NCBI RefSeq assembly: GCF_000819885.1
Contig: NZ_CDBO01000052.1
Coordinates: 1 to 64,000 of the forward strand
Length of the DNA: 64,000 nucleotides
From: Aeromonas fluvialis
GTDB taxonomy: Bacteria > Pseudomonadota > Gammaproteobacteria > Enterobacterales > Aeromonadaceae
Direction of reading: 5' to 3'
This document shows, one piece after another, positions 26,843 through 35,905 of this stretch. The translations under genes were made by a program, and so were the position numbers. The first letter of the stretch is position 1. Every line of letters starts with the position of its first letter. The notes below the pieces were generated by a model. It had not been told where the DNA came from. It did not search any database and saw only the letters and a list, made by a program, of their open reading frames with translations.

Positions 26843-27304
26843 TCAGGGTTTCACATCCCGCAGGATCGGATTCTGCAGCGAAATCAGGGTTTCAGTGGAC
26901 TGGATCTCGTCGATGGTCTGGATCTTGTTGATCAGTACAATCTGCAGCTCGTCGATGGAGCGGGTCATCACCTTCATGAAGATGCTGTAGTGGCCGGTGG
27001 TGTAGTAGGCCTCCACCACCTCGTCCAGCGCCTGCAGCTTGGCCAATGCCGAGGGGTAATCCTTAGCACTCTTCAGATTGATCCCGATAAAGCAGCAGAC
27101 GTCGTAACCCAGCTTCTTGGGGTTAACCTGCACCCGTGTCCCCTCGATGATCCCCGCCTGTTTCATCTTCTCCACCCGCACATGGATGGTGCCCGGGCTG
27201 ACCGCCAGTTGTTTCGCAAGTTCGGCGTAAGGGATCCGCGCATTCTCCATCAGAGCGGTGAGGATGGCCTGATCGAGATTATCGATCCGGTAATTTTCCG
27301 GCAT
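26843..27304 (-). CDS. asnC: Asparagine-responsive regulator AsnC (Lrp family)
   Basis: 153 residues (E. coli 152), nearly superimposable on E. coli AsnC: helix-turn-helix YAELAKQLAVSPGTIHVRVEKM, then the RAM effector domain with YYTTGHYSIFMKVM and IDEIQSTETLISLQNP. It activates asnA and responds to asparagine. The ATG at 27304 with GGGAG upstream gives the family length. It is divergent from asnA across 154 bases, where its operator must lie. Confidence 0.95.
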   Translation of the reverse strand: MPENYRIDNLDQAILTALMENARIPYAELAKQLAVSPGTIHVRVEKMKQAGIIEGTRVQVNPKKLGYDVCCFIGINLKSAKDYPSALAKLQALDEVVEAYYTTGHYSIFMKVMTRSIDELQIVLINKIQTIDEIQSTETLISLQNPILRDVKP

Positions 27305-27458
27305 TTTTTTGCACTCCCGTTGACGATACCTCATTAAAAAACGGCTTATTTTGAAGAAAAAAATACGCAAAGCCTATTTCTATTATCGAATATTGAATTT
27401 AGTTGGCATTCTGTTGAAGAATTACCACATCCAACGGGGTTTGAAACAGGAATTCAGC
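27305..27458. promoter_or_regulatory. asnC-asnA divergent control region
   Basis: 154 AT-rich bases between the two starts, containing several TATT/AATA clusters (27340-27410). By analogy with E. coli the AsnC operator and both promoters lie here. I could not define individual boxes with confidence. Confidence 0.5.
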
Positions 27459-28451
27459 ATGAAACAGCACTACATTCGCAGCCAACAGCAGATCAGCTTC
27501 GTCAAAGAGATGTTCTCCCGCCAACTCGCCCAACAACTGGGTCTGATGGAGGTGCAAGCCCCCATTCTGAGCCGGGTCGGTGATGGCACTCAGGACAACC
27601 TCTCTGGCCACGAGAATGCAGTGCAGGTCAAAGTAAAAACCCTGCCGGAGCACAGCTACGAAGTGGTCCATTCACTGGCCAAATGGAAGCGCCAGACTCT
27701 CGGTCGCTTCGGGTTCGGCCCGGGTGAAGGGATCTACACCCACATGAAGGCGCTGCGTCCGGATGAAGACAAGCTCACCCCTATCCACTCGGTCTACGTG
27801 GATCAATGGGACTGGGAGAAGGTGATGCCGAGCGAGCGCCGCGATCTCGCCTATCTGCAGGAAACCGTGCGCGGCATCTGGGCCGCCATCAAGGCTACCG
27901 AGCGCGCGGTCTGTGCCGAGCACGAGCTGACCCCCTTCCTGCCGGCCGAGATCCAGTTCCTGCACAGCGAAGAGCTGCTGGCCCGTTACCCGGACCTCGA
28001 TGCCAAGGGGCGCGAGCGTGCCATCGCCAAAGAGCTGGGCGCCGTGTTCCTGATCGGTATCGGCGGTGCGCTCTCCCACGGTGAGCGCCACGATGTGCGC
28101 GCCCCGGACTATGACGACTGGAGCAGCCACAGCGAGCTGGGTCTGGCGGGTCTGAACGGTGACATTCTGGTGTGGAACCCGGTGCTGCAAGACAGCTTCG
28201 AGATCTCCTCCATGGGGATCCGGGTCGATGTCGAGGCGCTGCGTCGTCAGCTCGCCATCACCGGCGACGAGGATCGCCTGCAGTACGACTGGCATCAGGA
28301 TCTGCTGGCCGCACGGATGCCGCAGACCATCGGCGGTGGCATCGGCCAATCTCGTCTGGCCATGCTGTTGCTGCAAAAAGAGCATATCGGTCAGGTACAG
28401 GTCGGCGTCTGGCCAGCCGAGATGAAAGCCGCCATCCCGGGCATGCTGTAA
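27459..28451 (+). CDS. asnA: Aspartate-ammonia ligase (AsnA)
   Basis: 330 residues, the same length as E. coli AsnA. It makes asparagine from aspartate, ammonia and ATP in the cytoplasm. The fold is that of class II aminoacyl-tRNA synthetases. Visible blocks are [37 protein letters not shown] and the C-terminal [20 protein letters not shown] with its ATP-binding Arg. AGGA precedes the ATG. It is controlled by the divergent asnC. A decayed copy of its last 25 codons follows directly. Confidence 0.96.
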   Translation: MKQHYIRSQQQISFVKEMFSRQLAQQLGLMEVQAPILSRVGDGTQDNLSGHENAVQVKVKTLPEHSYEVVHSLAKWKRQTLGRFGFGPGEGIYTHMKALRPDEDKLTPIHSVYVDQWDWEKVMPSERRDLAYLQETVRGIWAAIKATERAVCAEHELTPFLPAEIQFLHSEELLARYPDLDAKGRERAIAKELGAVFLIGIGGALSHGERHDVRAPDYDDWSSHSELGLAGLNGDILVWNPVLQDSFEISSMGIRVDVEALRRQLAITGDEDRLQYDWHQDLLAARMPQTIGGGIGQSRLAMLLLQKEHIGQVQVGVWPAEMKAAIPGML

Positions 28452-28465
28452 GTCGGTTTTCTCGT

Positions 28466-28544
28466 AAAGGAGCATATCGACAAACAGGCACCGGTCGGCA
28501 TCTGACCATCAGAGATCAAGGCTACCGTACAGGGCATGCTGTAA
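28466..28544 (+). pseudogene. Decayed duplicate of the asnA 3' end
   Basis: The 79 bases align with 28375-28451, the last codons of asnA. Reading in frame gives EHIDKQAPVGI-stop-PSEIKATVQGML-stop against [23 protein letters not shown] of AsnA. The GGGCATGCTGTAA end is identical, and the conserved Trp codon has become TGA. A third CATGCTGTAAG occurs at 28638-28648, so the tail may have been duplicated more than once. Confidence 0.7.
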
Positions 28545-28563
28545 ACGTGTTGATTTTATAGGT

Positions 28564-28725
28564 CTGGCCCGCAAGCTGTGGCACGCGGGTCAGCCGTGAA
28601 GGTGTGTGGCGGTGCGGACTGAACGAGCGCAGTCCGGACATGCTGTAAGCCGTGTGGCCATCCCTGATGGCCCACGGCGAAACTGGGGCTTGCCCCTGCG
28701 ACCCGCTCAACCCACGCCAGGTCGC
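28564..28725 (+). repeat. Array of consecutive stem-loops after asnA
   Basis: Five hairpins follow one another: CTGGCCCGC/GCGGGTCAG (28564-28592), CGGACTG/CAGTCCG (28615-28636), CCGTGTGGCCATC/GATGGCCCACGG (28650-28677), GGGGC/GCCCC (28685-28696) and GCGAC/GTCGC (28699-28725). There is no open frame with a ribosome site. The region is probably the structured 3' untranslated part of the asnA mRNA, or a small RNA ending at the terminator at 28742. Confidence 0.5.
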
Positions 28726-28741
28726 GTCACTACATTCCTCC

Positions 28742-28768
28742 CGGCAATCTTCGGATTGCCGTTTTTTT
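28742..28768 (+). terminator. Intrinsic terminator of the asnA transcript
   Basis: CGGCAATC / GATTGCCG with a TTCG tetraloop and eight T residues. A very strong terminator, about 290 bases after the asnA stop. Confidence 0.9.
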
Positions 28769-28797
28769 TGCTTCTGAATCCCCGCCGACAGATATGA

Positions 28798-28824
28798 CAA
28801 CGCCAACCCGAAGGCTGGCGTTGC
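28798..28824 (-). terminator. Probable terminator after clpB
   Basis: CAACGCCA / TGGCGTTG stem on the minus strand with an inner CC-TTCG-GG loop, 20 bases after the clpB stop. The following TCATATCT is a poor U-tract, so termination may be partial. Confidence 0.55.
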
Positions 28825-28844
28825 AAACATCGATGCGAGGCTGG

Positions 28845-31418
28845 TTACTGGGTCATGGTCAGGCCGTTGCTGTCAGCTCCCAGCACCAGTTTTTTGCCCG
28901 GCACGATGCGGCCGGAGAGCAGGGCCTGCGCCAGCGGGTTCTCCACCTTCTGCTGGATCGCCCGTTTGAGGGGTCGCGCCCCGTAGACGGGGTCGAACCC
29001 GGCATGCACCAGCTTGTCGAGCAGCGCTTCGCTCACCTCCACCTCGTAGCCCTGAGCCTCTAGTCGGCCCATCAGGCTCTTGAGCTGGATGCGGGCGATG
29101 GACTTGATGTGATCCTCGCCGAGCGGGTGGAACACCACGGTCTCGTCGATCCGGTTGATGAACTCCGGCCGGAAGCTGCGGGTCAGCACCTCCATCAGCA
29201 TGGCCTTCATCTCGTCGTAATCCTTCTCGGAGTGGTGCTCCTGAATGAGATCCGACCCGAGGTTGGAGGTCATGATGACCACGGTGTTGCGGAAATCGAC
29301 AGTACGGCCCTGACCATCGGTCAGACGGCCATCATCGAGCACCTGCAACAGGATGTTGAAGACATCGGGATGCGCCTTCTCCACCTCGTCGAGCAGGATC
29401 ACCGAGTAGGGACGACGGCGTACCGCCTCGGTCAGATAACCGCCCTCTTCATAACCCACGTATCCGGGAGGCGCCCCCACCAGACGGGCCACGCTGTGTT
29501 TCTCCATGAACTCCGACATGTCGATCCGCACCATGGCGTCCTGAGTGTCGAACAGGAACTCCGCCAGCGCCTTGCACAGCTCGGTCTTGCCCACCCCAGT
29601 AGGCCCGAGGAACAGGAAGGAGCCGATGGGGCGGTTCGGATCGGAGAGACCGGCACGGGAGCGGCGAATGGCATTGGAGACCGCCTCGACCGCCTCCTCC
29701 TGGCCAATCACCCGGCTGTGCAGCTGCTCTTCCATCCGCAGCAGCTTGTCACGCTCCCCTTCCAGCATGCGAGCAACAGGAATGCCGGTGGCGCGAGCCA
29801 GCACATCGGCGATCTCCACATCGGTGACCCGGTTGCGCAGCAGACTGGTCTCCTGCATCTCTGCCTGGGTGGCGAGATCCAGCTGCTTCTCCAGCTCGGG
29901 GATGCGGCCATATTGCAGCTCGGACATGCGGCCCAGATCGCCGGCACGGCGGGCCACATCGAGATCCTGGCGAGCCTGCTCCAGCGCCGCCTTGATATGC
30001 TGGGTACCGGCGAGGGCGGCCTTCTCGGCCTTCCACACTTCGTCCAGCTCGTTGTATTCCCGATCTTTTTCGCCAATCTCCTGATTGATCAGATCCAGCC
30101 GTTTGCGACTGGCGTCGTCGTCCTCCTTCATCAACGCCTGCTGCTCGAGTTTCAGCTGGATGATGCGCCGCTCGAGGCGATCGAGCGCTTCCGGCTTGGA
30201 GTCGATCTGCAGCCGGATGCTGGCCGCGGCCTCGTCGATGAGGTCGATGGCCTTGTCCGGCAGCTGGCGATCCGCAATGTAGCGGTGGGACAGCTGGGCC
30301 GCCGCCACGATGGCGGGGTCGGTGATCTGCACATGGTGGTGCAGCTCGTAACGCTCTTTCAGGCCGCGCAGGATGGCAATGGTGTCCTCCACGCTCGGCT
30401 CTTCCACCAGCACCTTCTGGAAACGGCGCTCAAGGGCCGCATCCTTCTCGATGTACTGACGGTACTCATCCAGCGTGGTAGCGCCGACGCAGTGCAGGTC
30501 GCCACGGGCCAACGCAGGCTTGAGCATGTTGCCCGCATCCATGGCTCCTTCGCCCTTGCCGGCGCCGACCATGGTGTGCAGCTCGTCGATAAAGAGGATG
30601 ACGTTGCCCTCCTCCTTGGCAAGGTCGCTCAGCACCGCCTTGAGCCGCTCCTCGAACTCGCCGCGATACTTGGCGCCGGCCACCAGCGCCCCCATGTCCA
30701 GCGACAGCACCCGCTTGTTCTTGAGCCCTTCCGGCACCTCGCCATTGATGATGCGCTGGGCCAGCCCCTCGACGATGGCGGTCTTGCCGACACCGGGGGC
30801 ACCGATCAGCACGGGGTTGTTCTTGGTGCGGCGTTGCAGCACCTGAATGGTACGGCGGATCTCGTCATCACGGCCGATCACCGGGTCAAGCTTGCCAATT
30901 TCGGCCCGCTCGGTGAGATCGATGGTGTACTTCTCCAGCGCCTGGCGATTCTCCTCGGCGTTGGCATCCTCCACCTTCTTACCGCCACGCACCTTGTCGA
31001 TGGCCGCTTCGAGTTTCTCCTTGGTCAGCCCTTGGGCACGTAGCAGCTCGCCCAGCGTCCCCTTCTCGTCGAGGGCCGCCAGCACAAAGAGTTCGGAGGA
31101 GATGAACTGATCCTTGCGCTGCTGGGCCAGCTTGTCGCAGACGTTGAGCAGCCGGCCAAGGCCGTTGGAGAGCTGCACGTCCCCTTCCACGCCGCTGACA
31201 CGCGGCAGACGATCCAGCTCCTCGCCCAGACGCGAACGCAGGGCATTGATGTCCAGCCCGGTCAGGGTGAGCAACGGGCGAATGGAACCACCATCCTGGT
31301 TGACCAGGGCGGTCATCAGGTGAACGGGTTCGATAAATTGGTGGTCACGACCCAGCGCGAGCGACTGGGCATCGGAAATAGCAATCTGGAATTTGCTGGT
31401 CAGGCGATCGAGGCGCAT
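28845..31418 (-). CDS. clpB: Disaggregase chaperone ClpB
   Basis: 857 residues (E. coli 857). A hexameric AAA+ machine that, with DnaK, extracts proteins from aggregates after heat stress. The N-domain is followed by AAA-1 (Walker [14 protein letters not shown], Walker [12 protein letters not shown]), the long coiled-coil M-domain (about 400-530) and AAA-2 ([33 protein letters not shown]). GGGGGAG precedes the ATG at 31418. A heat-shock promoter lies 66-93 bases upstream. A second start for the short form ClpB-95 is expected inside the gene but was not examined. Confidence 0.97.
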   Translation of the reverse strand: MRLDRLTSKFQIAISDAQSLALGRDHQFIEPVHLMTALVNQDGGSIRPLLTLTGLDINALRSRLGEELDRLPRVSGVEGDVQLSNGLGRLLNVCDKLAQQRKDQFISSELFVLAALDEKGTLGELLRAQGLTKEKLEAAIDKVRGGKKVEDANAEENRQALEKYTIDLTERAEIGKLDPVIGRDDEIRRTIQVLQRRTKNNPVLIGAPGVGKTAIVEGLAQRIINGEVPEGLKNKRVLSLDMGALVAGAKYRGEFEERLKAVLSDLAKEEGNVILFIDELHTMVGAGKGEGAMDAGNMLKPALARGDLHCVGATTLDEYRQYIEKDAALERRFQKVLVEEPSVEDTIAILRGLKERYELHHHVQITDPAIVAAAQLSHRYIADRQLPDKAIDLIDEAAASIRLQIDSKPEALDRLERRIIQLKLEQQALMKEDDDASRKRLDLINQEIGEKDREYNELDEVWKAEKAALAGTQHIKAALEQARQDLDVARRAGDLGRMSELQYGRIPELEKQLDLATQAEMQETSLLRNRVTDVEIADVLARATGIPVARMLEGERDKLLRMEEQLHSRVIGQEEAVEAVSNAIRRSRAGLSDPNRPIGSFLFLGPTGVGKTELCKALAEFLFDTQDAMVRIDMSEFMEKHSVARLVGAPPGYVGYEEGGYLTEAVRRRPYSVILLDEVEKAHPDVFNILLQVLDDGRLTDGQGRTVDFRNTVVIMTSNLGSDLIQEHHSEKDYDEMKAMLMEVLTRSFRPEFINRIDETVVFHPLGEDHIKSIARIQLKSLMGRLEAQGYEVEVSEALLDKLVHAGFDPVYGARPLKRAIQQKVENPLAQALLSGRIVPGKKLVLGADSNGLTMTQ

Positions 31419-31483
31419 TGCACTCCCCCTTCAAACAGGCAGACGCCGCTTGCGCGGCAAACAACATAACTTTCTGAGATGAA

Positions 31484-31511
31484 AGATGAGGCCCGTACGG
31501 ACTATTTCAAG
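31484..31511 (-). promoter_or_regulatory. Sigma-32 (heat-shock) promoter of clpB
   Basis: CTTGAAA at 31505-31511 is an exact -35 match. CCTCATCT at 31484-31491 matches CCCCATnT except for one base. The spacer is 13 bases. It lies between pgeF and clpB, allowing clpB to be induced separately from the upstream genes. Confidence 0.8.
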
Positions 31512-31620
31512 GGCTGTGACTGGTTATTTTTTCTGCAAAGCGGGGAGAGGGCAGGATCACCGCCTCTCTCATACGGATTTGGTCTTGAAAGAGACGGGGT
31601 ATTACTTGGCGGGTGATTGC

Positions 31621-32358
31621 TTAGCGGGTCAACCAGATGAGGGAGGCCATGCGGCCGGTCTGGCCGTCGCGGCGATAAGAGTAAAACTGCTCGCTATCGC
31701 TGAAGGTGCAGTGCTCGCCACCATAGATGGCGGTAACGCCAGCACGGGCTAGCCGCAGTCGGGCCAGCTGGTAGATATCTGCCAACCATTTGCCGTCGTT
31801 GGACGAAGGCGCGAAGGCCGCTTCTGCTGCGGCCTGCTCCGCCATAAAGGCCTCGCGCACCTCGCCACCCACTTCAAACGCAGTGGGGCCGATGGCCGGG
31901 CCAAGCCAGGCCAGGATCTCCCCCGGCTCGCAGCCCATGGCCGTGATGCTCGCCTCCAGCACGCCTCCCTGCAGCCCGCGCCAGCCGGCGTGAGCGGCGG
32001 CTACTACAGTGCCGGCCCGATCGCAGAACAGCACCGGCAGACAGTCGGCGGTCATCACGATGCAGGCTTGAGCCACCTCATGGGCGCAAGCCGCGTCGGC
32101 ATCCGGTGCTTGCTGATAATGGCTGCTGACCGGATGAACCACGGTGCCGTGCACCTGATTGAGCCAGTTAAGGGGCCCCGGGATGGCAGCTGCCTGCTGC
32201 AGCCGGGCCCGATTGGCCTCGACTCGCGCCGGTTCATCCCCCACATGGGCACCCAGATTGAGGCCGGCAAAGACCCCTTCACTGACGCCGCCATCCCGGG
32301 TGGTCGACAACGCCCTGACGTGCGCCGGGGCTGGCCAGTCGGGTTCGATCCATTTCAT
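31621..32358 (-). CDS. pgeF: Purine nucleoside phosphorylase / polyphenol oxidase-like protein PgeF (YfiH)
   Basis: 245 residues of the YfiH/LACC1 family. The metal/catalytic motifs are LNQVHG (His) and TADCLPVLFCDRAGTVVAAAHAGWRGL (Cys and His). In E. coli the protein corrects mis-incorporated amino acids in peptidoglycan precursors, and LACC1-type enzymes cleave purine nucleosides. AAGGAGT precedes the ATG. It is downstream of rluD but separated from it by an intrinsic terminator. Confidence 0.9.
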   Translation of the reverse strand: MKWIEPDWPAPAHVRALSTTRDGGVSEGVFAGLNLGAHVGDEPARVEANRARLQQAAAIPGPLNWLNQVHGTVVHPVSSHYQQAPDADAACAHEVAQACIVMTADCLPVLFCDRAGTVVAAAHAGWRGLQGGVLEASITAMGCEPGEILAWLGPAIGPTAFEVGGEVREAFMAEQAAAEAAFAPSSNDGKWLADIYQLARLRLARAGVTAIYGGEHCTFSDSEQFYSYRRDGQTGRMASLIWLTR

Positions 32359-32384
32359 CTGTGACTCCTTTAATTCACCGATAT

Positions 32385-32429
32385 AAAAACGGGGCTCCTT
32401 ATCTGCAGCCAGTTAAGGAACCCCGTTTC
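32385..32429 (-). terminator. Intrinsic terminator between rluD and pgeF
   Basis: On the minus strand AAACGGGGTTCCTTA pairs with TAAGGAGCCCCGTTT (one mismatch) and runs into TTTTTATA. It would stop much of the rluD transcript 27 bases before the pgeF ATG. Confidence 0.8.
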
Positions 32430-32490
32430 AACGTAAGCAACATGGCTGGTACGACGGCAGAGGCCGTCGCGGCGCCACCTTATTCACCCA

Positions 32491-33471
32491 TTAATTCCAG
32501 ACAATGTCATCCGGATTGGCGAGGGTATCTGCCCGCAGCACTTCCATCAGCTCCACCATGTCTTGCGGCGTGGGGGAGTGCCACTGCATCACTTCACCCG
32601 TGATGGGATGCGCCAGTTGCAGCATGGTGGCATGCAGCGCCTGACGGTTGAAGCCGCGCAGCATCTGGGTCAGCTCCGGCGTCGCGTTGCGCAGCAGGCG
32701 CAGGCGGCCACCATAAGCGGGATCACCCACCAGCGGGTGCTTGATGTGCGCCATGTGGACACGGATCTGGTGGGTACGACCGGTTTCCAGACGCAGACGC
32801 AGACGAGTGTGGCCACGGAACTTCTCGTGCACCCGGAAGTGGGTCACGGAAGGACGACCATTGGGCACCACGGCCATATGGGTACGCTGGGTCGGGTGAC
32901 GGCCGATGGGCGCATCAACGGTGCCACCTGCGGTCATGTGACCGATGGCGATCGCTTCGTACTCACGGGTGATCTGGCGCGCCTGCAGCGCTTCCACCAG
33001 ATGGGTCTGGGCAGGCACGGTCTTGGCAACCACCATCAGACCTGTGGTGTCTTTATCCAGACGGTGCACGATACCGGCGCGGGGCACCTCGGCAATGCCG
33101 GGGTAGCGGTGCAGCAGGGCATTGAGGATGGTGCCATCCGGCGTGCCTGCGCCCGGGTGAACCACCAGTCCGGCCGGTTTGTCGATCACCAGAATGTGTT
33201 CATCTTCATAAACGATGTTGAGCTCGATATCTTGGGCATCCCAGCGGGTATCGGCTTCCAGCTCGACATTCACATGCACCTGCTGCCCGGCCAGAATCTT
33301 CTCGCGCGGGGTGTTGGCAACCTGACCGTCCAGGGTCACTCTGTCCTGTAAAATCCACTCCTTGATGCGGGTGCGGGAGTAGTCTGGAAACAATTCGGCC
33401 AGGGCCTGGTCGAGTCGCTGCCCGAATTGGTGATCCTGGAATTCGCCTGTCAGTTCAATATGCTGGCTCAT
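32491..33471 (-). CDS. rluD: 23S rRNA pseudouridine synthase RluD
   Basis: 326 residues (E. coli 326). Makes pseudouridines 1911, 1915 and 1917 in helix 69 of 23S rRNA. An N-terminal S4-like domain (GQRLDQALAELFPDYSRTRIKEWI) precedes the catalytic domain with the invariant Asp in GIVHRLDKDTTGLMVVAKT. The later LETGRTHQIRVHM block is also present. It is divergent from bamD, as in E. coli. Confidence 0.95.
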   Translation of the reverse strand: MSQHIELTGEFQDHQFGQRLDQALAELFPDYSRTRIKEWILQDRVTLDGQVANTPREKILAGQQVHVNVELEADTRWDAQDIELNIVYEDEHILVIDKPAGLVVHPGAGTPDGTILNALLHRYPGIAEVPRAGIVHRLDKDTTGLMVVAKTVPAQTHLVEALQARQITREYEAIAIGHMTAGGTVDAPIGRHPTQRTHMAVVPNGRPSVTHFRVHEKFRGHTRLRLRLETGRTHQIRVHMAHIKHPLVGDPAYGGRLRLLRNATPELTQMLRGFNRQALHATMLQLAHPITGEVMQWHSPTPQDMVELMEVLRADTLANPDDIVWN

Positions 33472-33588
33472 GTATGGTCTCTTGAGCGGGGGGTATCAAT
33501 TCGAAATAATCCGGGTATTCTAGCTTTTCTTTTAGCCAAGCATAACGGATACTTTGCCAATTTCGTGGAAATGGACCGGATGTTGTTG

Positions 33589-34344
33589 ATGGGAAAGAAG
33601 TCTCACCTGCTGATGTCGCTCGCCTTGGTCGCTACCTTGATCACAGGCTGTTCCAGCACCAAACCCAAGGTACCCGACGAACCGCCGGAGACCCTGTACC
33701 AGAAAGCACGCCTCAAACTGGACGTTGGCAATTACGCACAAGCCACTGAATTATTGGAGGCTTTGGACTCTCGCTACCCGTTCGGTGCCTACTCCAACCA
33801 GGTGCAGCTTGACCTCATCTATGCCTACTACAAGCAGGATGATACCGCTCAGGCGATCGCCAATATCGACCGTTTTATCCGCCTCAATCCGGCGCATAAA
33901 AATATCGATTATGTCTTCTATATGCGCGGCCTGACCAACATGGCGGCGGATTACAACTTTTTCCAGAGCCTGTTCGGTATCGATCGGGACGACAAAGACC
34001 CGGCTTATGCCCGTCAGGCATTCCAGGATTTCAAGACCCTGCTGCAGAACTACCCCAACAGCGTCTATGCCGCCGATGCCCGCGCCCGCATGATTGGCCT
34101 GAAGAATCGTCTGGCCAGATATGACCTGACCGTTGCCGAGTATTACGTGAAGCGTGATGCACTGGTCGCGGCCGCCAACCGGGCCAAGCTGATTGTCGAA
34201 ACCTACCCCGACACAGCCGAAACCGAGAAGGCACTGGAGATCATGGTCGAGTCTTACGACGCCCTGAAGATGCCGCAGCTGGCCAAGCATGCCCGTGAAG
34301 TGCTGGCCAAGAACTACCCGGAGAACCGCCTCGGCCGTGGCTGA
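33589..34344 (+). CDS. bamD: Outer-membrane assembly lipoprotein BamD
   Basis: About 251 residues (E. coli 245). The lipoprotein signal ends in LITGCSS. The mature protein is a set of TPR repeats (LYQKARLKLDVGNYAQATELL, DSRYPFGAYSNQVQLDLIYAYYKQ, IDYVFYMRGLTN). It is an essential part of the BAM complex that inserts beta-barrel proteins. Three in-frame ATGs (33571, 33580, 33589) are possible. 33589 gives a normal signal (MGKKSHLL) and has GGA eight bases upstream, but the choice is not firm. Confidence 0.93.
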   Translation: MGKKSHLLMSLALVATLITGCSSTKPKVPDEPPETLYQKARLKLDVGNYAQATELLEALDSRYPFGAYSNQVQLDLIYAYYKQDDTAQAIANIDRFIRLNPAHKNIDYVFYMRGLTNMAADYNFFQSLFGIDRDDKDPAYARQAFQDFKTLLQNYPNSVYAADARARMIGLKNRLARYDLTVAEYYVKRDALVAAANRAKLIVETYPDTAETEKALEIMVESYDALKMPQLAKHAREVLAKNYPENRLGRG

Positions 34345-34370
34345 GTGATACGGATAAACCGGTAACAAAA

Positions 34371-34397
34371 AACCGATGCCAAGGCATCGGTTTTTTT
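34371..34397 (+). terminator. Intrinsic terminator after bamD
   Basis: ACCGATGCC / GGCATCGGT with loop AA, then TTTTTT. Preceded by AAAAA, so it may work in both directions. Confidence 0.88.
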
Positions 34398-34478
34398 ATC
34401 TCTGCAATTTATCCACAGATGTTATCCGCAGAGGCTCTGCAGGGCAGGATCAGCGTGACGGCGCCATCATCACAGCTG

Positions 34479-35807
34479 TTACTTCGCGACATTACCCGCC
34501 ACGTTCAGGGCGTCCCAGGTGCGGGAGAAGGGCGGCGCGTAGGCAAAGTCCAGCATGCCGAGCTGCTCAGTGGTCACTCCCATGGTGATGGCCACCGCCA
34601 GCGCATCGATGCGATGTACCGCCCCTTTGCGACCGAGGATCTGGCCTCCCAGCAGCCGCTTGCTGCCCGCTTCATAGACCAGCTTGACATGGATGTCGGA
34701 CTGACCCGGGCAGTAGTTGGTGTGGCACTTGTCCTTGATCACCACGGTGCGATAGTCGATGCCCATCGCCTTGGCTTCCTGCTCGGAGAGGCCAGTACGA
34801 CCCGCCTCCAACCCCAACACCTTGAGCGCTGCAGAACCGAGAGTGCCCGGGAACTCCTGCTCGGCCCCAGCCAGGTTCTCACCCACCATCCGGCCCAGCT
34901 TGTTAGCGATGGTGGCGAGCGGCACATAGACCTGCTGCTGCTTCACGCTGTGCCAGACGCTGGCACAGTCACCGGCCGACCAGACATTGGCCAGCGAGCT
35001 GCGTCCCTGACGGTCCACCTTGATGGCGCCGTTGCCGAGCCGCTCGATACCGGTATCGGCCAGAAATTCGGTGTTGGGCTTGACCCCGGTGCAGACCACC
35101 ACGATATCGGCCTCGTACTCGCCCTGGCTGGTTCGCACGCCAGTCACCCGGCCATCCCCCAGCAGCGCTTCAACTCGCTCACCCAGATGGAGAGAGACCC
35201 CCTGCTCGCGCAGTTCGGTTTCGATGTGCTGGGTGATCTCGCCATCAAACGCGTCGGGGATGACCCGATCCGCCAGCTCGATGAGACGCACCTCTTTGCC
35301 CTGATGGACCAGTGCCTCAACCACCTCCAGCCCGATAAAGCCGGAACCGATCACCACGGCGCGGCGATTGTTTTTGTCTTGTACTGCCGCCTTCAACGCC
35401 AATCCGTCGGCCATCCGGCGCAGACCGAATACCCCTTGCTGCTGCAAACCGGGGATAGGTGGCATCACTTCGCGGGCGCCGGTGGCAATCATCAGCCGGT
35501 CATAGCGATCGGTGAAGGTGTCGCCGTTATGCTCGACTGTCAGCGTCTGCGCGGCAGCATCCAGACTCAACACCCGGTGACCAATCTTGACCTCAATCCC
35601 CTTGGCGGCGAACTGCTCGGGGGTGAACTCGGCCATGTAGCCGGGCTCCTGAAACTCGTTGCCGACGAAATAAGGCAGGCCACAGGCACCGAAGGAGATC
35701 ACTTCGGAGGCCTCATACACCACGATCTCGGCATCTTTGGCCAGACGGCGCGCCTTGGCCGCCGCGCTCATACCGGCGGCTTCGCCACCGATGATCAGAA
35801 TTCTCAT
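34479..35807 (-). CDS. CoA-disulfide reductase-like flavoprotein
   Basis: 442 residues of the single-cysteine pyridine nucleotide-disulfide family. FAD motif IIGGEAAGMSAAAKARR at the start, redox Cys in SFGACGLPYFVG near residue 43, NAD(P) motif VVIGSGFIGLEVVEAL, and VWSAGDCASV near residue 280. No rhodanese domain is fused. Relatives reduce CoA disulfides, polysulfide or peroxide with NAD(P)H. The neighbours tcyP and cyuA handle cystine and cysteine-derived sulfide, so a role in thiol or persulfide balance is plausible. The exact substrate is not determined by sequence. Confidence 0.82.
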   Translation of the reverse strand: MRILIIGGEAAGMSAAAKARRLAKDAEIVVYEASEVISFGACGLPYFVGNEFQEPGYMAEFTPEQFAAKGIEVKIGHRVLSLDAAAQTLTVEHNGDTFTDRYDRLMIATGAREVMPPIPGLQQQGVFGLRRMADGLALKAAVQDKNNRRAVVIGSGFIGLEVVEALVHQGKEVRLIELADRVIPDAFDGEITQHIETELREQGVSLHLGERVEALLGDGRVTGVRTSQGEYEADIVVVCTGVKPNTEFLADTGIERLGNGAIKVDRQGRSSLANVWSAGDCASVWHSVKQQQVYVPLATIANKLGRMVGENLAGAEQEFPGTLGSAALKVLGLEAGRTGLSEQEAKAMGIDYRTVVIKDKCHTNYCPGQSDIHVKLVYEAGSKRLLGGQILGRKGAVHRIDALAVAITMGVTTEQLGMLDFAYAPPFSRTWDALNVAGNVAK

Positions 35808-35825
35808 TATTTTTCCTCTCAATGG

Positions 35826-35851
35826 CGCAGGGAGGGCATGCCCTCCCTGCG
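35826..35851. repeat. Perfect 12-bp inverted repeat between the flavoprotein gene and tcyP
   Basis: CGCAGGGAGGGC and its exact complement are separated by AT. It has no following T-run on either strand, so it is not a normal intrinsic terminator. It may protect the tcyP mRNA end or be a protein-binding site. Confidence 0.5.
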
Positions 35852-35905
35852 GTCTATGACGGGAAAGGGTCACCCCTTTCCACGCGCAGATCAACCGACA
35901 GCAAA

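Noticed and set aside
29109..31043. 644-codon plus-strand frame opposite clpB
   Set aside because: Shadow of clpB with no recognisable motif or ribosome site.
35826..35851. Perfect inverted repeat as an intrinsic terminator
   Set aside because: There is no T-run after either arm. It is kept only as a repeat.
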